A stretch of DNA of 64,000 nt. Source: Halomonas sp. KG2 (GTDB lineage: Bacteria; Pseudomonadota; Gammaproteobacteria; Pseudomonadales; Halomonadaceae). The notes under the pieces are model-generated. The model was not told the origin of the DNA. It saw only the letters and a list, made by a program, of their open reading frames with translations, and searched no databases. Both the position numbers and the translations under genes were made by a program. This document shows positions 1 to 7,783 of this stretch, piece after piece. The stretch lies in assembly GCA_030440445.1 (NCBI GenBank), contig CP098528.1, forward strand, positions 2,480,001 to 2,544,000, in the 5' to 3' direction. Every line of letters begins with the position of its first letter. Positions within the stretch are counted from its first letter, which is position 1.

Positions 1-455
1 TGGAGCAGTACTGGGTCGGTTGCATCACAAATGCTTTTTACCTGTTCGAATTCGGAAAGCAGCCGAAGGCGTGCAAACTCGGGGTTAGGCACATCCAGCA
101 ACTGTACCTGCGCAATCATGATGGGTTCTGACGTATCGGTATGAAACCCGCCCAATGCGCGACACTGCCTGGCCGCATTACACACGGCGGCGACCACGGA
201 AGACTCTTCGGTCGCCATGGGTACCAGCTGTTCCTCGTCATCAATAATCAAATTGGTGGCAACGCCGATTGGCAGGTTCAGCGTACCAATGACGTTTTCG
301 ATCATGGCATCGGCAGTGGCCGACGAGATATTGCCCGTATCAGAGAAATGCGTGCGAACCTCGCTGCCGAGCTCAGCTATTTCGATGACTTTCTCAAGCC
401 GCTCGCTGGGAGTAAGCTGATAAAAACCAGGAATGCGGGATGTGCTGTGTGCCAT
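1..455 (-). CDS. mvaA: Degradative (class II) hydroxymethylglutaryl-CoA reductase, N-terminal part
   Basis: This frame runs off the left edge, so only about 151 N-terminal residues are present. I translated it by hand: it opens MAHSTSRIPGFYQLTPSERL and continues with MIENVIGTLNLPIGVATN and VPMATEEPS-like VPMATEESSVVAAV. The ENVIG motif and the SRIPGFYxLTPxERL opening are hallmarks of class II HMG-CoA reductases, which run in the catabolic direction (mevalonate + CoA + NAD(P)+ to HMG-CoA). The ATG at 455 is preceded by AGAGG about eight bases upstream. It lies about 100 bases downstream of a TctA-like permease on the same strand, so the two are probably co-transcribed; uptake and oxidation of mevalonate is an inference. 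Catalytic Lys/Asp/His residues lie beyond the window. Confidence 0.88.
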   Translation of the reverse strand, partial: MAHSTSRIPGFYQLTPSERLEKVIEIAELGSEVRTHFSDTGNISSATADAMIENVIGTLNLPIGVATNLIIDDEEQLVPMATEESSVVAAVCNAARQCRALGGFHTDTSEPIMIAQVQLLDVPNPEFARLRLLSEFEQVKSICDATDPVLL

Positions 456-555
456 GAATAATGCCTCTGATCAATTGAGGTTGAATAAGTAAATGTGCCT
501 GACGTGTACGATTTACCAAGAGTCAGCATATGCGTCAGGCATGGATCCAAACGGA

Positions 556-1908
556 TTAAGCGATTAGCCCTAAAAGCCACGGTGCGGCATAAAGCGTCAT
601 GAACTGCACGCCATAGTTGACGCCCCAACGGTTGAGTAGACCTGCCATCAGTGCCAGCACCATCACGCCCAAAATGCCCATTACTCCGGCATCCATATAG
701 GCAAGCAGCATGACCAGCGAGAAGAACATCGCCAGGAACGCTTCGTGAGGAATGTGCTTGAACACAAAGATGCAGATACGCCGCGCGTACCGAACCGCAA
801 TCGGGTAGGTAATCAGCAAAGCGACACCGGCACCCAAAATGCTTGCGATGGTAATTTCAGAAAAACTCATCAAGTGGTGAGCATTCTGCTCGAGCGTCAG
901 TACCGGCGGTGCGTTGAAGAAGGCGTTGCCCGGGCCAATCGCCATCGGGCTCATCGGTATGCCTAGTGCCGCTAAGGGAATCAAGATGCCCGCGATGTAA
1001 GAGGCGTTGGTGACGGCATCCATTGAAGATAGCGCGCGACTAGCCTTATTGACCGTACCTTTCACCCAGCTCGACATTACTTCGCCCAGAAAGATCGTGA
1101 TGCCGACTGGGCTCATGAAGAATGTGACCGAACCCAGGACAGAGCTAGCTGCGGCCGAGGCGGTTTCCTGACGCGTCAGAATGCGAAACGGATTGGGTAG
1201 CTGCCCTTTCTCATCGTTACCGTAGATCTGGATCTGCTTAGGCTCAGACTCCGCCATTTTATGGCGCTCACTGTTGACCGTGAGCTGTGCCAGATTAAAC
1301 ATCATCGGGCCAATGGTGATGCCCAAGAAGAACGAGATGAATACAGTCTGCCCTTCTGGAATGACGCCCATCCCCCAATACAGGTGCCGCAAGCCCTGAA
1401 TCAATGCAGCCAGTAGCACAATACTGATCAGGCTGATGACTTTCTCCTTGCTCATCAGAGCAAGAAATACGGCCCCGCCAAAGAATATCTGGCTGGCATA
1501 CTGGCCAAGCAAATCGGCTAGGGGTGTCAATAGAAAAGCCAGAAACAGACTAATGGGGATCGCCACCAGCGTACCGATGACCGAACCGGACGCCATTTTA
1601 CGAATCGCCAGGGTGGCATGACCTTCACGCTTCAAGATCAGTGCGTGCTCAACCATAGGTGCCGACATCACCCCTCCCGGTATACCGGCTACCGAAACGG
1701 GAATGGAGTCGGTCAGCTTCTTAGCAACAATGGCCGCCATAAAGAAAGCCAGCACCACGGGAAGCGGTATGCCCGCGACCACCAGAGCCAGCGTTACCGG
1801 AGCCAGTACGGCGGTTTCATCGGTACCCGGTGCAACACCAATCGCGGTATAAACGATGACGGCAATGATCGCAGCCGCCAACATTTGAAGTAATAAGACG
1901 GGATCCAT
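556..1908 (-). CDS. TctA-like tripartite tricarboxylate transporter permease
   Basis: A 450-residue polytopic membrane protein with roughly ten or more hydrophobic segments. A GIPGG motif near residue 77 and LGIPMSPMAIGPGN near residue 315 mark the two pseudo-symmetric halves typical of the TctA/DUF112 large permease. The usual length of this family is 490-510, so it is a somewhat short and divergent member. Its start lies three bases past the stop of a small membrane-protein gene, and a class II HMG-CoA reductase follows downstream. That context suggests it imports the substrate of the reductase (mevalonate or a related hydroxy-acid), but this is inference. No periplasmic TctC binding protein is seen in the window; it may lie left of the edge. 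Confidence 0.68.
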   Translation of the reverse strand: MDPVLLLQMLAAAIIAVIVYTAIGVAPGTDETAVLAPVTLALVVAGIPLPVVLAFFMAAIVAKKLTDSIPVSVAGIPGGVMSAPMVEHALILKREGHATLAIRKMASGSVIGTLVAIPISLFLAFLLTPLADLLGQYASQIFFGGAVFLALMSKEKVISLISIVLLAALIQGLRHLYWGMGVIPEGQTVFISFFLGITIGPMMFNLAQLTVNSERHKMAESEPKQIQIYGNDEKGQLPNPFRILTRQETASAAASSVLGSVTFFMSPVGITIFLGEVMSSWVKGTVNKASRALSSMDAVTNASYIAGILIPLAALGIPMSPMAIGPGNAFFNAPPVLTLEQNAHHLMSFSEITIASILGAGVALLITYPIAVRYARRICIFVFKHIPHEAFLAMFFSLVMLLAYMDAGVMGILGVMVLALMAGLLNRWGVNYGVQFMTLYAAPWLLGLIA

Positions 1909-1910
1909 GA

Positions 1911-2144
1911 CTACTTATCCTCACCGGTTTGCAGCTGCCGTTTAGGGCGAAACAGCAGCGCATTGATGAAGAAGCCCAGAATAGCGCCGCTCAACCCAAG
2001 AATAAGAGGAAGCGGAGGCTGCGCTGGAGCAAGCAGATAGCCGCCTAGTGTTAACGGCGTCGAAATATACAGTGACAGCAGAAGATCTCTCCCACTCACC
2101 GAGTCATCCCACACATTGAGAAACCGATTCTTCTGTTCAGACAT
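1911..2144 (-). CDS. Small two-helix membrane protein, possible minor TTT subunit
   Basis: A 77-residue protein beginning MSEQKNRFLNVWDD, with two hydrophobic stretches at about residues 21-38 and 44-64 and a basic tail (RPKRQ). The ATG at 2144 was chosen over longer in-frame starts because AAGGAG lies seven bases upstream. The stop codon is two bases before the permease start, a tight operon junction. By position it could replace the four-helix TctB subunit of tripartite tricarboxylate transporters, but it is half the usual TctB size and I do not recognise the family. It is the first gene of the operon and lies divergent to the MocR regulator. Confidence 0.7.
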   Translation of the reverse strand: MSEQKNRFLNVWDDSVSGRDLLLSLYISTPLTLGGYLLAPAQPPLPLILGLSGAILGFFINALLFRPKRQLQTGEDK

Positions 2145-2221
2145 AGCGTGTCTCCTTGAATTTATTATGGATGTGTCTTTTTTAATGGAGCACATGATGG
2201 GTAAACTTGCTGAGTACTGAT

Positions 2222-2278
2222 AGGTACAGTTGGCGAGATTGCACGAAGTACTGTACCCATCAAAAGGCAGGTACACTG
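2222..2278. promoter_or_regulatory. Repeated GGTACAGT motif between MocR gene and permease operon
   Basis: GGTACAGT at 2223-2230 is matched by its exact inverse ACTGTACC at 2250-2257, and a third near-copy GGTACACT sits at 2270-2277. Two direct copies plus one inverted copy in the intergenic region is the layout expected for a MocR-type operator. Assignment to the adjacent MocR gene is inference. Confidence 0.6.
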
Positions 2279-2318
2279 ATTTCACCGGGCTTAACCCGTT
2301 TTGCGGAAGATACGGATC

Positions 2319-3683
2319 ATGTCGAAATCCAGGCACGTGGCCGACACCATTCTCAAGGCTATCAACGAAGGCCGCCTTGCCCCAGGGGCTAGGCTCGCTT
2401 CTATACGCGAAGCTGCCCGGCAGCATGGAGTGTCAAAAAACACCATTGTGGATGCTTATGATCAGTTGATTGCGCTGGGCAGGTTGCGCGCCCGCCAAGG
2501 GGCAGGCTTTTTTGTTACGCAGCCACCCGCGCTTGAAGCGCGGGAAAAGACCTACGAGCTAAAGGAAGCCGTCGATAGCGTCTCGCTTCTGAGGGAGCAG
2601 TTGGTAGGTAACTTTCAGGTACGGGTAGGCGACGGCCGAGCGCCCGCCAGCTGGATGGGCGGCGCGGCGCTTGCGCGGCAAGCCAAGCGATTAACGTCTA
2701 TCGGCAATGATGATATCGAGTACGGTGCTCCTCAAGGGTATCTCCCACTGCGTGAAACGATTGCCAGGGTACTGGCCGGACGCTCCATTCACGCTTCTCA
2801 TGAACAGGTATTGCTGACCTTCGGCGCCAATCATGCCTTCGATCTGATTATTCGCCACCTAATCGCCCCGGGCGACCGCGTCCTGGTGGAAACGCCCGGC
2901 TATTACCCGCTGTTTGGCAAGCTGCGCCTGGCCAAGGCCAAGCTGATTGGCGTTTCGCGCAGCCACGATGGGCTGGACCTAGATGACCTGGAGCGCAAGA
3001 TTATTCAATATCGCCCCAATGTTTTCTTTCTCCAGCCTAATGCCCATAACCCGACGGGCTCTACCCTTTCACTTAACCAGCTGTATCGGCTACTGACACT
3101 CGCAGAACGCTACAACCTGATTCTGGTAGAAGACGACGCCTTCGCAGATCTACTCCACCGAGGAAGCGCTCACTTGGCAGCACTGGATGACCTGAGTCGC
3201 GTGATTTACGTCGGTACGTTTTCCAAGACGCTTTCCACCGGCATTCGCTCGGGTTACTTGGCGGCCAACCCTGGGCTGGTTAATGCACTTACCGATATCA
3301 AAATGGTGACTGTCGTTAACAGCTCCACCTTCAGCGAGCGCCTGATTCACGACATGATTGCCCACGGCCGTTACCGCCGTCACCTGGTACAGCTTCGCGA
3401 ACGTATTACCAAGGCCAGTGCCAGTACCATTACTGCATTGAAAGAAGTGGGACTTGAGAATATAGAGGGGCCTGGTGAAGGTTATTACTTATGGGCGCGC
3501 CTGCCGAATAATATCGACGCGATGCAACTTGCCAAAATAGCCTCGGACGAAGGTATTTTCATCGCGCCCGGCAGTATCTTTTCACTACGCCCTAATGGGC
3601 CGGATGCATCGTCTATGCGTATGCATATTGCCTATGCCAATGATCATCGGTTTTTGGGGTTTCTTGAGCGTTTTTTGGGGTAG
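2319..3683 (+). CDS. MocR-type transcriptional regulator (GntR wHTH + aminotransferase fold)
   Basis: A 454-residue regulator: an N-terminal GntR-type winged helix (about residues 1-70, with SIREAARQHGVSKNTIVDAYDQL) followed by a fold-type I aminotransferase domain. The predicted PLP lysine sits in GTFSKTLSTGIRSGYL, and NAHNPTG is the conserved cofactor-binding asparagine/proline motif. The ATG at 2319 is preferred to an upstream TTG at 2301 because GGAAG lies about nine bases before it. It is divergent from the small membrane protein/permease/HMG-CoA reductase operon and most likely controls it. MocR proteins often bind direct repeats and respond to PLP or an amino compound; the effector here is unknown. 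Confidence 0.9.
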   Translation: MSKSRHVADTILKAINEGRLAPGARLASIREAARQHGVSKNTIVDAYDQLIALGRLRARQGAGFFVTQPPALEAREKTYELKEAVDSVSLLREQLVGNFQVRVGDGRAPASWMGGAALARQAKRLTSIGNDDIEYGAPQGYLPLRETIARVLAGRSIHASHEQVLLTFGANHAFDLIIRHLIAPGDRVLVETPGYYPLFGKLRLAKAKLIGVSRSHDGLDLDDLERKIIQYRPNVFFLQPNAHNPTGSTLSLNQLYRLLTLAERYNLILVEDDAFADLLHRGSAHLAALDDLSRVIYVGTFSKTLSTGIRSGYLAANPGLVNALTDIKMVTVVNSSTFSERLIHDMIAHGRYRRHLVQLRERITKASASTITALKEVGLENIEGPGEGYYLWARLPNNIDAMQLAKIASDEGIFIAPGSIFSLRPNGPDASSMRMHIAYANDHRFLGFLERFLG

Positions 3684-4093
3684 GGTTGGGCTCCTGGCAA
3701 GTCCAAAACTATAAGCAAACATATAAATCTAAAAGATTTTATATGCAAACTCGAAAAGTATACCGTTGCGTATACCAGTGCCCCTAGGTGCAACCCGCTA
3801 AAAGAAAAGCTTATCATTGGATAATATCAATCACTGCTAATTCTGTTTGGAGCATATATGGGCTGCTTACGGCCATAAGCAGTCTTTTAGTTAGTGCTGA
3901 TATAAAGACATCAACACGCTCAGCGTTGCGGTGTAGGCGAAGCCGCAAGGAAAAATCCATCGCCGTGCTTGGTCATGTTAGCCAATTTACAGTTGAAAGA
4001 CTGAGCCAACTCGCTTGTACCCGAGCTTTTCATAATAATGGTCTTCATCTGAGAACACGTAAACGTCCTAATTTGGATGTGCCTGCTTAAGCT
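3684..4093. other. Gene-poor stretch after the MocR gene
   Basis: No convincing gene. A near-perfect AT-rich inverted repeat (3721-3730 with 3734-3744) just after the regulator may be its transcription end. GTATACC occurs twice, at 3758-3764 and 3770-3776; GTATAC is itself palindromic, so this could be an operator of a regulator not encoded here. A 100-codon plus-strand frame at 3788-4090 has no recognisable domain, no good ribosome site and unusual composition, and I do not call it. Confidence 0.5.
3863..3890 (+). terminator. Possible hairpin terminator
   Basis: CTGCTTA (3863-3869) pairs exactly with TAAGCAG (3876-3882) over a six-base loop and is followed by TCTTTTAGTT. The stem is only 7 bp and the T-run is imperfect, so termination is tentative. 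Confidence 0.3.
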
Positions 4094-4300
4094 TCAAATT
4101 CTTGCGTCTCTTGGCACCACTTTCGCTTGCGATGCCTGAACCTTGCTTTTGATTACCCAACCAAGTCCACCTCGACCAAGCAGCAAGAACGGCGTAACCA
4201 GCGTAGCTATTGCGCTGATCGTATCTAATAGGTCTTTCTCTATAGGACAGGTGACGCCATTATTTCCTCGTTTCTCGATCTGCCTAACGTCAGGGTTCAC
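4094..4300 (-). CDS. Small one-helix hypothetical protein
   Basis: A 68-codon frame with one clear hydrophobic segment at about residues 25-44 (LLDTISAIATLVTPFLLL) followed by GGLGWVIKSKVQASQAK, a pattern seen in small single-pass membrane proteins. It is unrecognised. The true start is uncertain: the ATG at 4300 lies inside a strong inverted repeat that follows the upstream gene, and no good ribosome site is seen. It may be the second gene of a two-gene unit with the 242-residue protein upstream, or not be expressed. Confidence 0.35.
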   Translation of the reverse strand: MNPDVRQIEKRGNNGVTCPIEKDLLDTISAIATLVTPFLLLGRGGLGWVIKSKVQASQAKVVPRDARI

Positions 4301-4345
4301 AGGCGCGCGATAGCGCGTCCGCCTGCAGCCACTTGCTCGCCTGTG
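4282..4345. repeat. Hairpin repeat with attC-like left end
   Basis: CACAGGCG (4298-4305) and CGCCTGTG (4338-4345) are exact inverse copies flanking a second palindromic core (CGCGATAGCGCG). GCCTAAC at 4282-4288 fits the integron core consensus RYYYAAC, but the expected GTTRRRY partner at the right end is absent. It directly follows the stop codon of the minus-strand gene at 4350, so it may be a degenerate attC or simply a transcription-end hairpin. Confidence 0.35.
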
Positions 4346-4349
4346 TGCA

Positions 4350-5078
4350 TCATCCCATCATCGACAACAGCTTGAGTAGGTGCCCTACAAACGGAAGGTT
4401 CACAGTATTCATCGCTTTCTTAATCCAGGGGGGAGCAATGGCTCCTCGCAGGCGTTTCGTGAATTCTCTTTCAAGATCCCTGGTTGGCCTCGCAGTATCC
4501 GTAGCAACCGCATCAACGGAATCAAATAGAGCACGAAGTGTGTATGTAATGTAGTCCTCATCTGAGCCATGCCAATGAGCGCGAGGCTCAGCCAGAGAGT
4601 AAATCAGGCTATTGCGCTTCTCCTTGATGCATGAAAATGCAGAGTGGGGCATGATAAACAGGCACGGAAGCGAAGTACGAGGAATGTGGAGATACTCCAC
4701 CCAGCGTGCTGTCTTTCGAATGAGGTCGATTGACGCTTCATCTTCGTTTGATGGACTATCGCTGTGGAGGATGAGGATATCTGGCCCCGACTCCACATCC
4801 AGCCAGGCAAGCTGTGCCTGTGTGTAGGCCTGAAGTGTCGACTCCAGTCCTGTAGTTTTGGCATTGAGAATAAGGGCTATATACTTGTAAGGTCTTGGTT
4901 TATTCTCGTTGGTCCATTTTCGGAACGACTCGAACACAGCGTCTTGTGACCACTGCAATAGTTCTTTGTGAGACGGCCCGCCGCCACCTTCTTCTTGCTT
5001 CATCACAAGAGGGCCGATAATAGACTTTGCCTCACCGCACCATGTTGTTCCTGCAACCGATGAATTCAAAACTAACAT
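4350..5078 (-). CDS. Hypothetical protein, island gene
   Basis: A 242-residue soluble-looking protein that I do not recognise. The ATG at 5078 is chosen because AAAGGG lies eight bases upstream (a GTG three codons earlier is the alternative). Features visible: a Gly-rich EEGGGGPSHKELL segment near residue 32, an alpha/beta-like middle with hydrophobic strands (YKYIALILNAK, PDILILHSDS, LPCLFIMPHSAF) and an amphipathic basic C-terminus (REFTKRLRGAIAPPWIKK). The alternation suggests a Rossmann-like or nuclease-like alpha/beta fold, but no catalytic motif is clear. It sits between debris and an IS element in a region carrying a recombinase and a defense operon, so a role in an accessory island is likely but unproven. 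Confidence 0.55.
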   Translation of the reverse strand: MLVLNSSVAGTTWCGEAKSIIGPLVMKQEEGGGGPSHKELLQWSQDAVFESFRKWTNENKPRPYKYIALILNAKTTGLESTLQAYTQAQLAWLDVESGPDILILHSDSPSNEDEASIDLIRKTARWVEYLHIPRTSLPCLFIMPHSAFSCIKEKRNSLIYSLAEPRAHWHGSDEDYITYTLRALFDSVDAVATDTARPTRDLEREFTKRLRGAIAPPWIKKAMNTVNLPFVGHLLKLLSMMG

Positions 5079-5390
5079 TGGAATCACCCTTTCTGGTGGC
5101 GAATAGCGTGTTAGACGGCACGTTCTATCATTGGATCAACTTGCCGGCACGTTTTTGAAAAATGCAGCCAACCAAGGCTCTCGCGAGCCCTTTAAACCAC
5201 AAACCTACTAACTGAATCTACGCTATATATCCAAAATTCGCATTCCTGCAGTTTCCTGCATGTTAGCTTTGGGTCGACCACCGAGTTTAAATTAACCTTA
5301 GCACATGACGAGCGTGAATTGAGCCATCCTTTGACCTCCACCCGATGGAGGAACCGGTGATTTTCAACCCAGTTGTCCAAATGGCTGCGC

Positions 5391-6506
5391 TTAAGCAGCC
5401 TGTTGATTACGCTCGATTTCGTGCATTTTTCCCGGGTTAAGCGAGACTGGGCCGGTGACTTCCCAGTTTCGAGTGTGGCCCGACCAGCGTTGCGGATGTC
5501 GCTGCTTCGCACGTTGGTATACCGCGTTCCGGCGTTCCAGGCGCTCTTGGTCTACGCCGCGATGACGGTCCGCTGGCGTGACATACTGGATGCCACTGTG
5601 CAGGTGCTGTTCGTTGTAAGCCCGCTCGAACGCTAGCATCCATTCTCGTACCGCGCCCAGCGATGCGAAGCCCTTGGTGGGCCACGCTGGACAGTATTTG
5701 ACGGTACGGAACAGCGCTTCCGAGTAAGGGTTATCATTGCTTACTCTCGGCCGACTGTAAGACATCAACATGCCCAGCTCTGTTAGCCTCGCTTTGAGCG
5801 TATAGGAGGTCATCGGTGCTCCGTTATCAGAGTGCAGTACTGGCGGCTGATGCCAGCAACCTTCTCGCAGCAAGGCACGTTCCAAAAGCTGTTTAGCCAA
5901 CTCGCCCGATTCCGTGTCGTGGACTTCCCAAGCAATGATTTTGCGGCTGTAGATATCCATGATCAGGTAAAGATACCAGTGCTGACCTCGCACAACGGAG
6001 GCACAATAACTGATGTCCCAGCTCCAGACCTGGTTTGGCCCTGTAGCCGTAAAGCTAGTCGGCTCGGGGACTGAACGACGTGGTTTCATACGGCCACGAT
6101 GGTGCTGCTGATGATGCTTTTTCAAGACCCGATAAAACGACGATTCGGAGGCCAGATAGACGCCTTCGTCGGCCAATAAAGGAACGATTTGAGACGGCGG
6201 CAAGCTCTGATACTCGGGGCGATGGCACGTGTTCAAAATGGCTTGCTCTTCCTCATGCGTCAGCTGATGCGGCTGCCTGTGTTGCCCTGCATGTGGACGC
6301 TGATCCTCGACAATAGCGCCGCGCTCAGATCGCCACCGCTTCAGTGTGCGTTCGCTTATGCCGATCACGGCAGCCGCTTGATAACGGGACGCGCCACCCA
6401 TAACCGCTTCGTCAAATAGCGCGATGAGCCTTGCACGTTCCTTTAGAGGCGTTAGTCGTCCTCGCCGCTGTCCGGATCCTCGCCGTACAAGGCTTCGAGC
6501 TTTTTT
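5391..6506 (-). CDS. IS3-family transposase OrfB (DDE catalytic part)
   Basis: The frame encodes a helix-turn-helix-like segment (GASRYQAAAVIGISERTLKRW), then an rve-type catalytic core. The acidic triad is visible: Asp in WSWDISY, Asp in LHSDNGAPM and Glu in NPYSEALFRT. I give the part downstream of the slippery site at 6500-6506, because IS3 transposase is normally made as an OrfAB fusion by -1 frameshifting: TCA AAA AAG in the orfA frame becomes AAA AAA GCT here. The frame stays open further upstream to 6668, but that stretch overlaps orfA and looks like out-of-frame translation. It appears intact and is about 372 codons, consistent with the catalytic half. Confidence 0.85.
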   Translation of the reverse strand, partial: KKARSLVRRGSGQRRGRLTPLKERARLIALFDEAVMGGASRYQAAAVIGISERTLKRWRSERGAIVEDQRPHAGQHRQPHQLTHEEEQAILNTCHRPEYQSLPPSQIVPLLADEGVYLASESSFYRVLKKHHQQHHRGRMKPRRSVPEPTSFTATGPNQVWSWDISYCASVVRGQHWYLYLIMDIYSRKIIAWEVHDTESGELAKQLLERALLREGCWHQPPVLHSDNGAPMTSYTLKARLTELGMLMSYSRPRVSNDNPYSEALFRTVKYCPAWPTKGFASLGAVREWMLAFERAYNEQHLHSGIQYVTPADRHRGVDQERLERRNAVYQRAKQRHPQRWSGHTRNWEVTGPVSLNPGKMHEIERNQQAA

Positions 6507-6961
6507 GAAAGCACCAGCAACGACGTTGTTTCTGCCAGCACCTTGTCTTTGCGCCGTACTTCCGCTTTGAGCTGCTTGATGGTCTTTCGGTCTTCTTTGC
6601 GCTGTTTCTGCGCTGCTTTTGCCTGCTCTTCTTGCCGACCAGCTCCTTCGAGACAAGCGGCTTTCCATTGCTGGATTTGCTCGGGATAAAGGCCTTTTTC
6701 ACGACAGTAAGCGCCAAGCTCTGTTTCTGACATCGTCGCGGTTTCGATGACAACGGCTAGCTTGGCGTCAGGTGACCATTCGTTGTCGCCTTGGGTGTAA
6801 CCCGGCACAGGCACTCCTTTTTCTCGACACTGTTTTAACCAACTATACAGCGTCGCGTTGGAGATGCCTTCTTCCGTTGCTACCGACGCCACACTGCGAT
6901 TGTGGGGCGGCAATAACTTTTTCAGGATGGCGGCTTTACGCTCTTCAGAATAACGTGGCAC
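6452..6961 (-). CDS. IS3-family transposase OrfA (DNA-binding part)
   Basis: A 169-residue protein with an N-terminal helix-turn-helix (RYSEERKAAILKKLLPP, then EEGISNATLYSWLKQC), a second HTH-like unit (DAKLAVVIETATMSETELGAYCREKGL) and a C-terminal coiled coil (EEQAKAAQKQRKEDRKTIKQL) typical of IS3 OrfA leucine zippers. I start it at the GTG at 6961 because related proteins begin at MxRYSEERKAA; the frame itself stays open upstream to 7018. It ends inside the orfB frame, allowing the -1 fusion. Confidence 0.82.
   Translation of the reverse strand: MPRYSEERKAAILKKLLPPHNRSVASVATEEGISNATLYSWLKQCREKGVPVPGYTQGDNEWSPDAKLAVVIETATMSETELGAYCREKGLYPEQIQQWKAACLEGAGRQEEQAKAAQKQRKEDRKTIKQLKAEVRRKDKVLAETTSLLVLSKKLEALYGEDPDSGEDD
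6500..6506 (-). promoter_or_regulatory. A6G programmed -1 frameshift site
   Basis: On the minus strand the heptamer AAAAAAG sits 46 bases before the orfA stop, in phase to shift ribosomes from orfA (TCA AAA AAG) to the orfB frame. A6G is the classical IS3-family slippery heptamer. Confidence 0.8.
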
Positions 6962-7045
6962 ATGAATTCCATACCGCTCCCTCTGGACTGAGTTTAGGCG
7001 ATATCGCCAACCGGACAACTAGGCTGACAGAGGGGGGAACATTCC

Positions 7046-7673
7046 ATGAACGTTTTGACTGAAATCTCCTGTACACCTACACCTTGGAATAAAGGCCAGT
7101 TGGTTGATCAGAAAGCGCCTCTGCGTCTTCGAGATATCTGGGCCATCCGTGTTCGTCTACAGCTTGCCAAAAAGACGAGAGACCTCGCCCTCTTCAATTT
7201 AGCCATCGATAGCAAATTACGAGGCTGCGACCTCGTCAATTTACGAGTACGGGATATAGCTCGTGGTGCGTGTATATCCCCACGAGCGATCGTGATGCAG
7301 CAAAAAACGCATCGACCTGTCCAGTTCGAAATAACCGAGCAAACGCGCATCGCTATTATTGACTGGATACAGCTGGCTCAGCTCCGAAACGAAGACTTCT
7401 TATTTCCCAGCCGAATCAATAGCGCAAAGCATCTCTCAACGCGCCAATATGCCCGTATTGTCAAAGCTTGGGTTACCGAAATAGGTCTAGATGCATCAAT
7501 TTATGGCACGCACACGATGCGTCGTACGAAAGCTTCGCTGATATACCGTCGCCACGAAAAACTTGAGGGCAGTGCAACTGCTCCTGGGTCATACGAAGCC
7601 TGAAAGCACCGTCAGGTATCTAGGGATAGAGGTAGATGACGCGTTGGAAATGGCAGAACAGACAGAAGTTTGA
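7046..7673 (+). pseudogene. Tyrosine recombinase/integrase, frameshifted
   Basis: The first frame (7046-7603) encodes a short (about 200-residue) phage-integrase-like recombinase: RDLALFNLAIDSKLRGCDLV carries the first catalytic arginine, and GTHTMRRTKASLIYRR the His-x-x-Arg box. It then goes out of frame. Removing one C from CGCCACGAAAAAC restores RTKNLRAVQLLLGHTKPEST and VRYLGIEVDDALE with the catalytic tyrosine, ending at the TGA at 7671-7673. So a single-base insertion separates the HxxR box from the tyrosine, and the product should be inactive. It begins 29 bases from the IS3 end. It is probably the relict mobility gene of this island. Confidence 0.85.
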
Positions 7674-7681
7674 TGAGTGTA

Positions 7682-7708
7682 AACGACGGCCTATTTCGGG
7701 CCGTCGTT
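7682..7708. terminator. Hairpin after the recombinase pseudogene
   Basis: A perfect 10-bp stem, AACGACGGCC (7682-7691) with GGCCGTCGTT (7699-7708), with a 7-base loop, lies nine bases after the recombinase stop. There is no T-tract, so it may be a terminator-like or a recombination-associated structure. Confidence 0.45.
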
Positions 7709-7783
7709 GCCCGGCCAAGAGCGGACTTTAATAACTAATTTCATGAACCAAAAATTCATGAGGTTGATGAAGGTATTTACAGC

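Larger units (their letters stand above)
5374..7017 (-). mobile_element. IS3-family insertion sequence
   Basis: About 1.64 kb bounded by imperfect inverted ends starting TGTCC (left TGTCCAAATGGC, right end read inward TGTCCGGTTGGC). It carries overlapping orfA and orfB on the minus strand joined by an A6G slippery site. The flanking triplets (AGT at the left, ACT at the right) do not match, so no target duplication is visible, which suggests an old or rearranged insertion. The exact ends are uncertain by a few bases; the similarity may extend to AGTTGTCC on both sides. Confidence 0.75.

Noticed and set aside
3788..4090. 100-codon plus-strand frame after the MocR gene
   Set aside because: No domain, no ribosome site, and an Arg/Ser-rich composition with a hairpin inside; looks like random open frame.
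5079..5373. Possible attC between the 242-residue gene and the IS (GTTAGAC at about 5110)
   Set aside because: The GTTAGAC core is in the wrong position relative to the gene orientation and no matching RYYYAAC arm was found.
5192..5512. 106-codon minus-strand frame overlapping the IS left end
   Set aside because: Crosses the IS end into transposase antisense-type sequence and has no recognisable features.
6507..6668. Extended orfB start
   Set aside because: This part overlaps orfA out of frame; the A6G slippery site explains how orfB is made without its own start.
7540..7673. Intact recombinase of about 205 residues
   Set aside because: Requires removal of one C; as written, the frame goes to unrelated residues before a stop at 7603.
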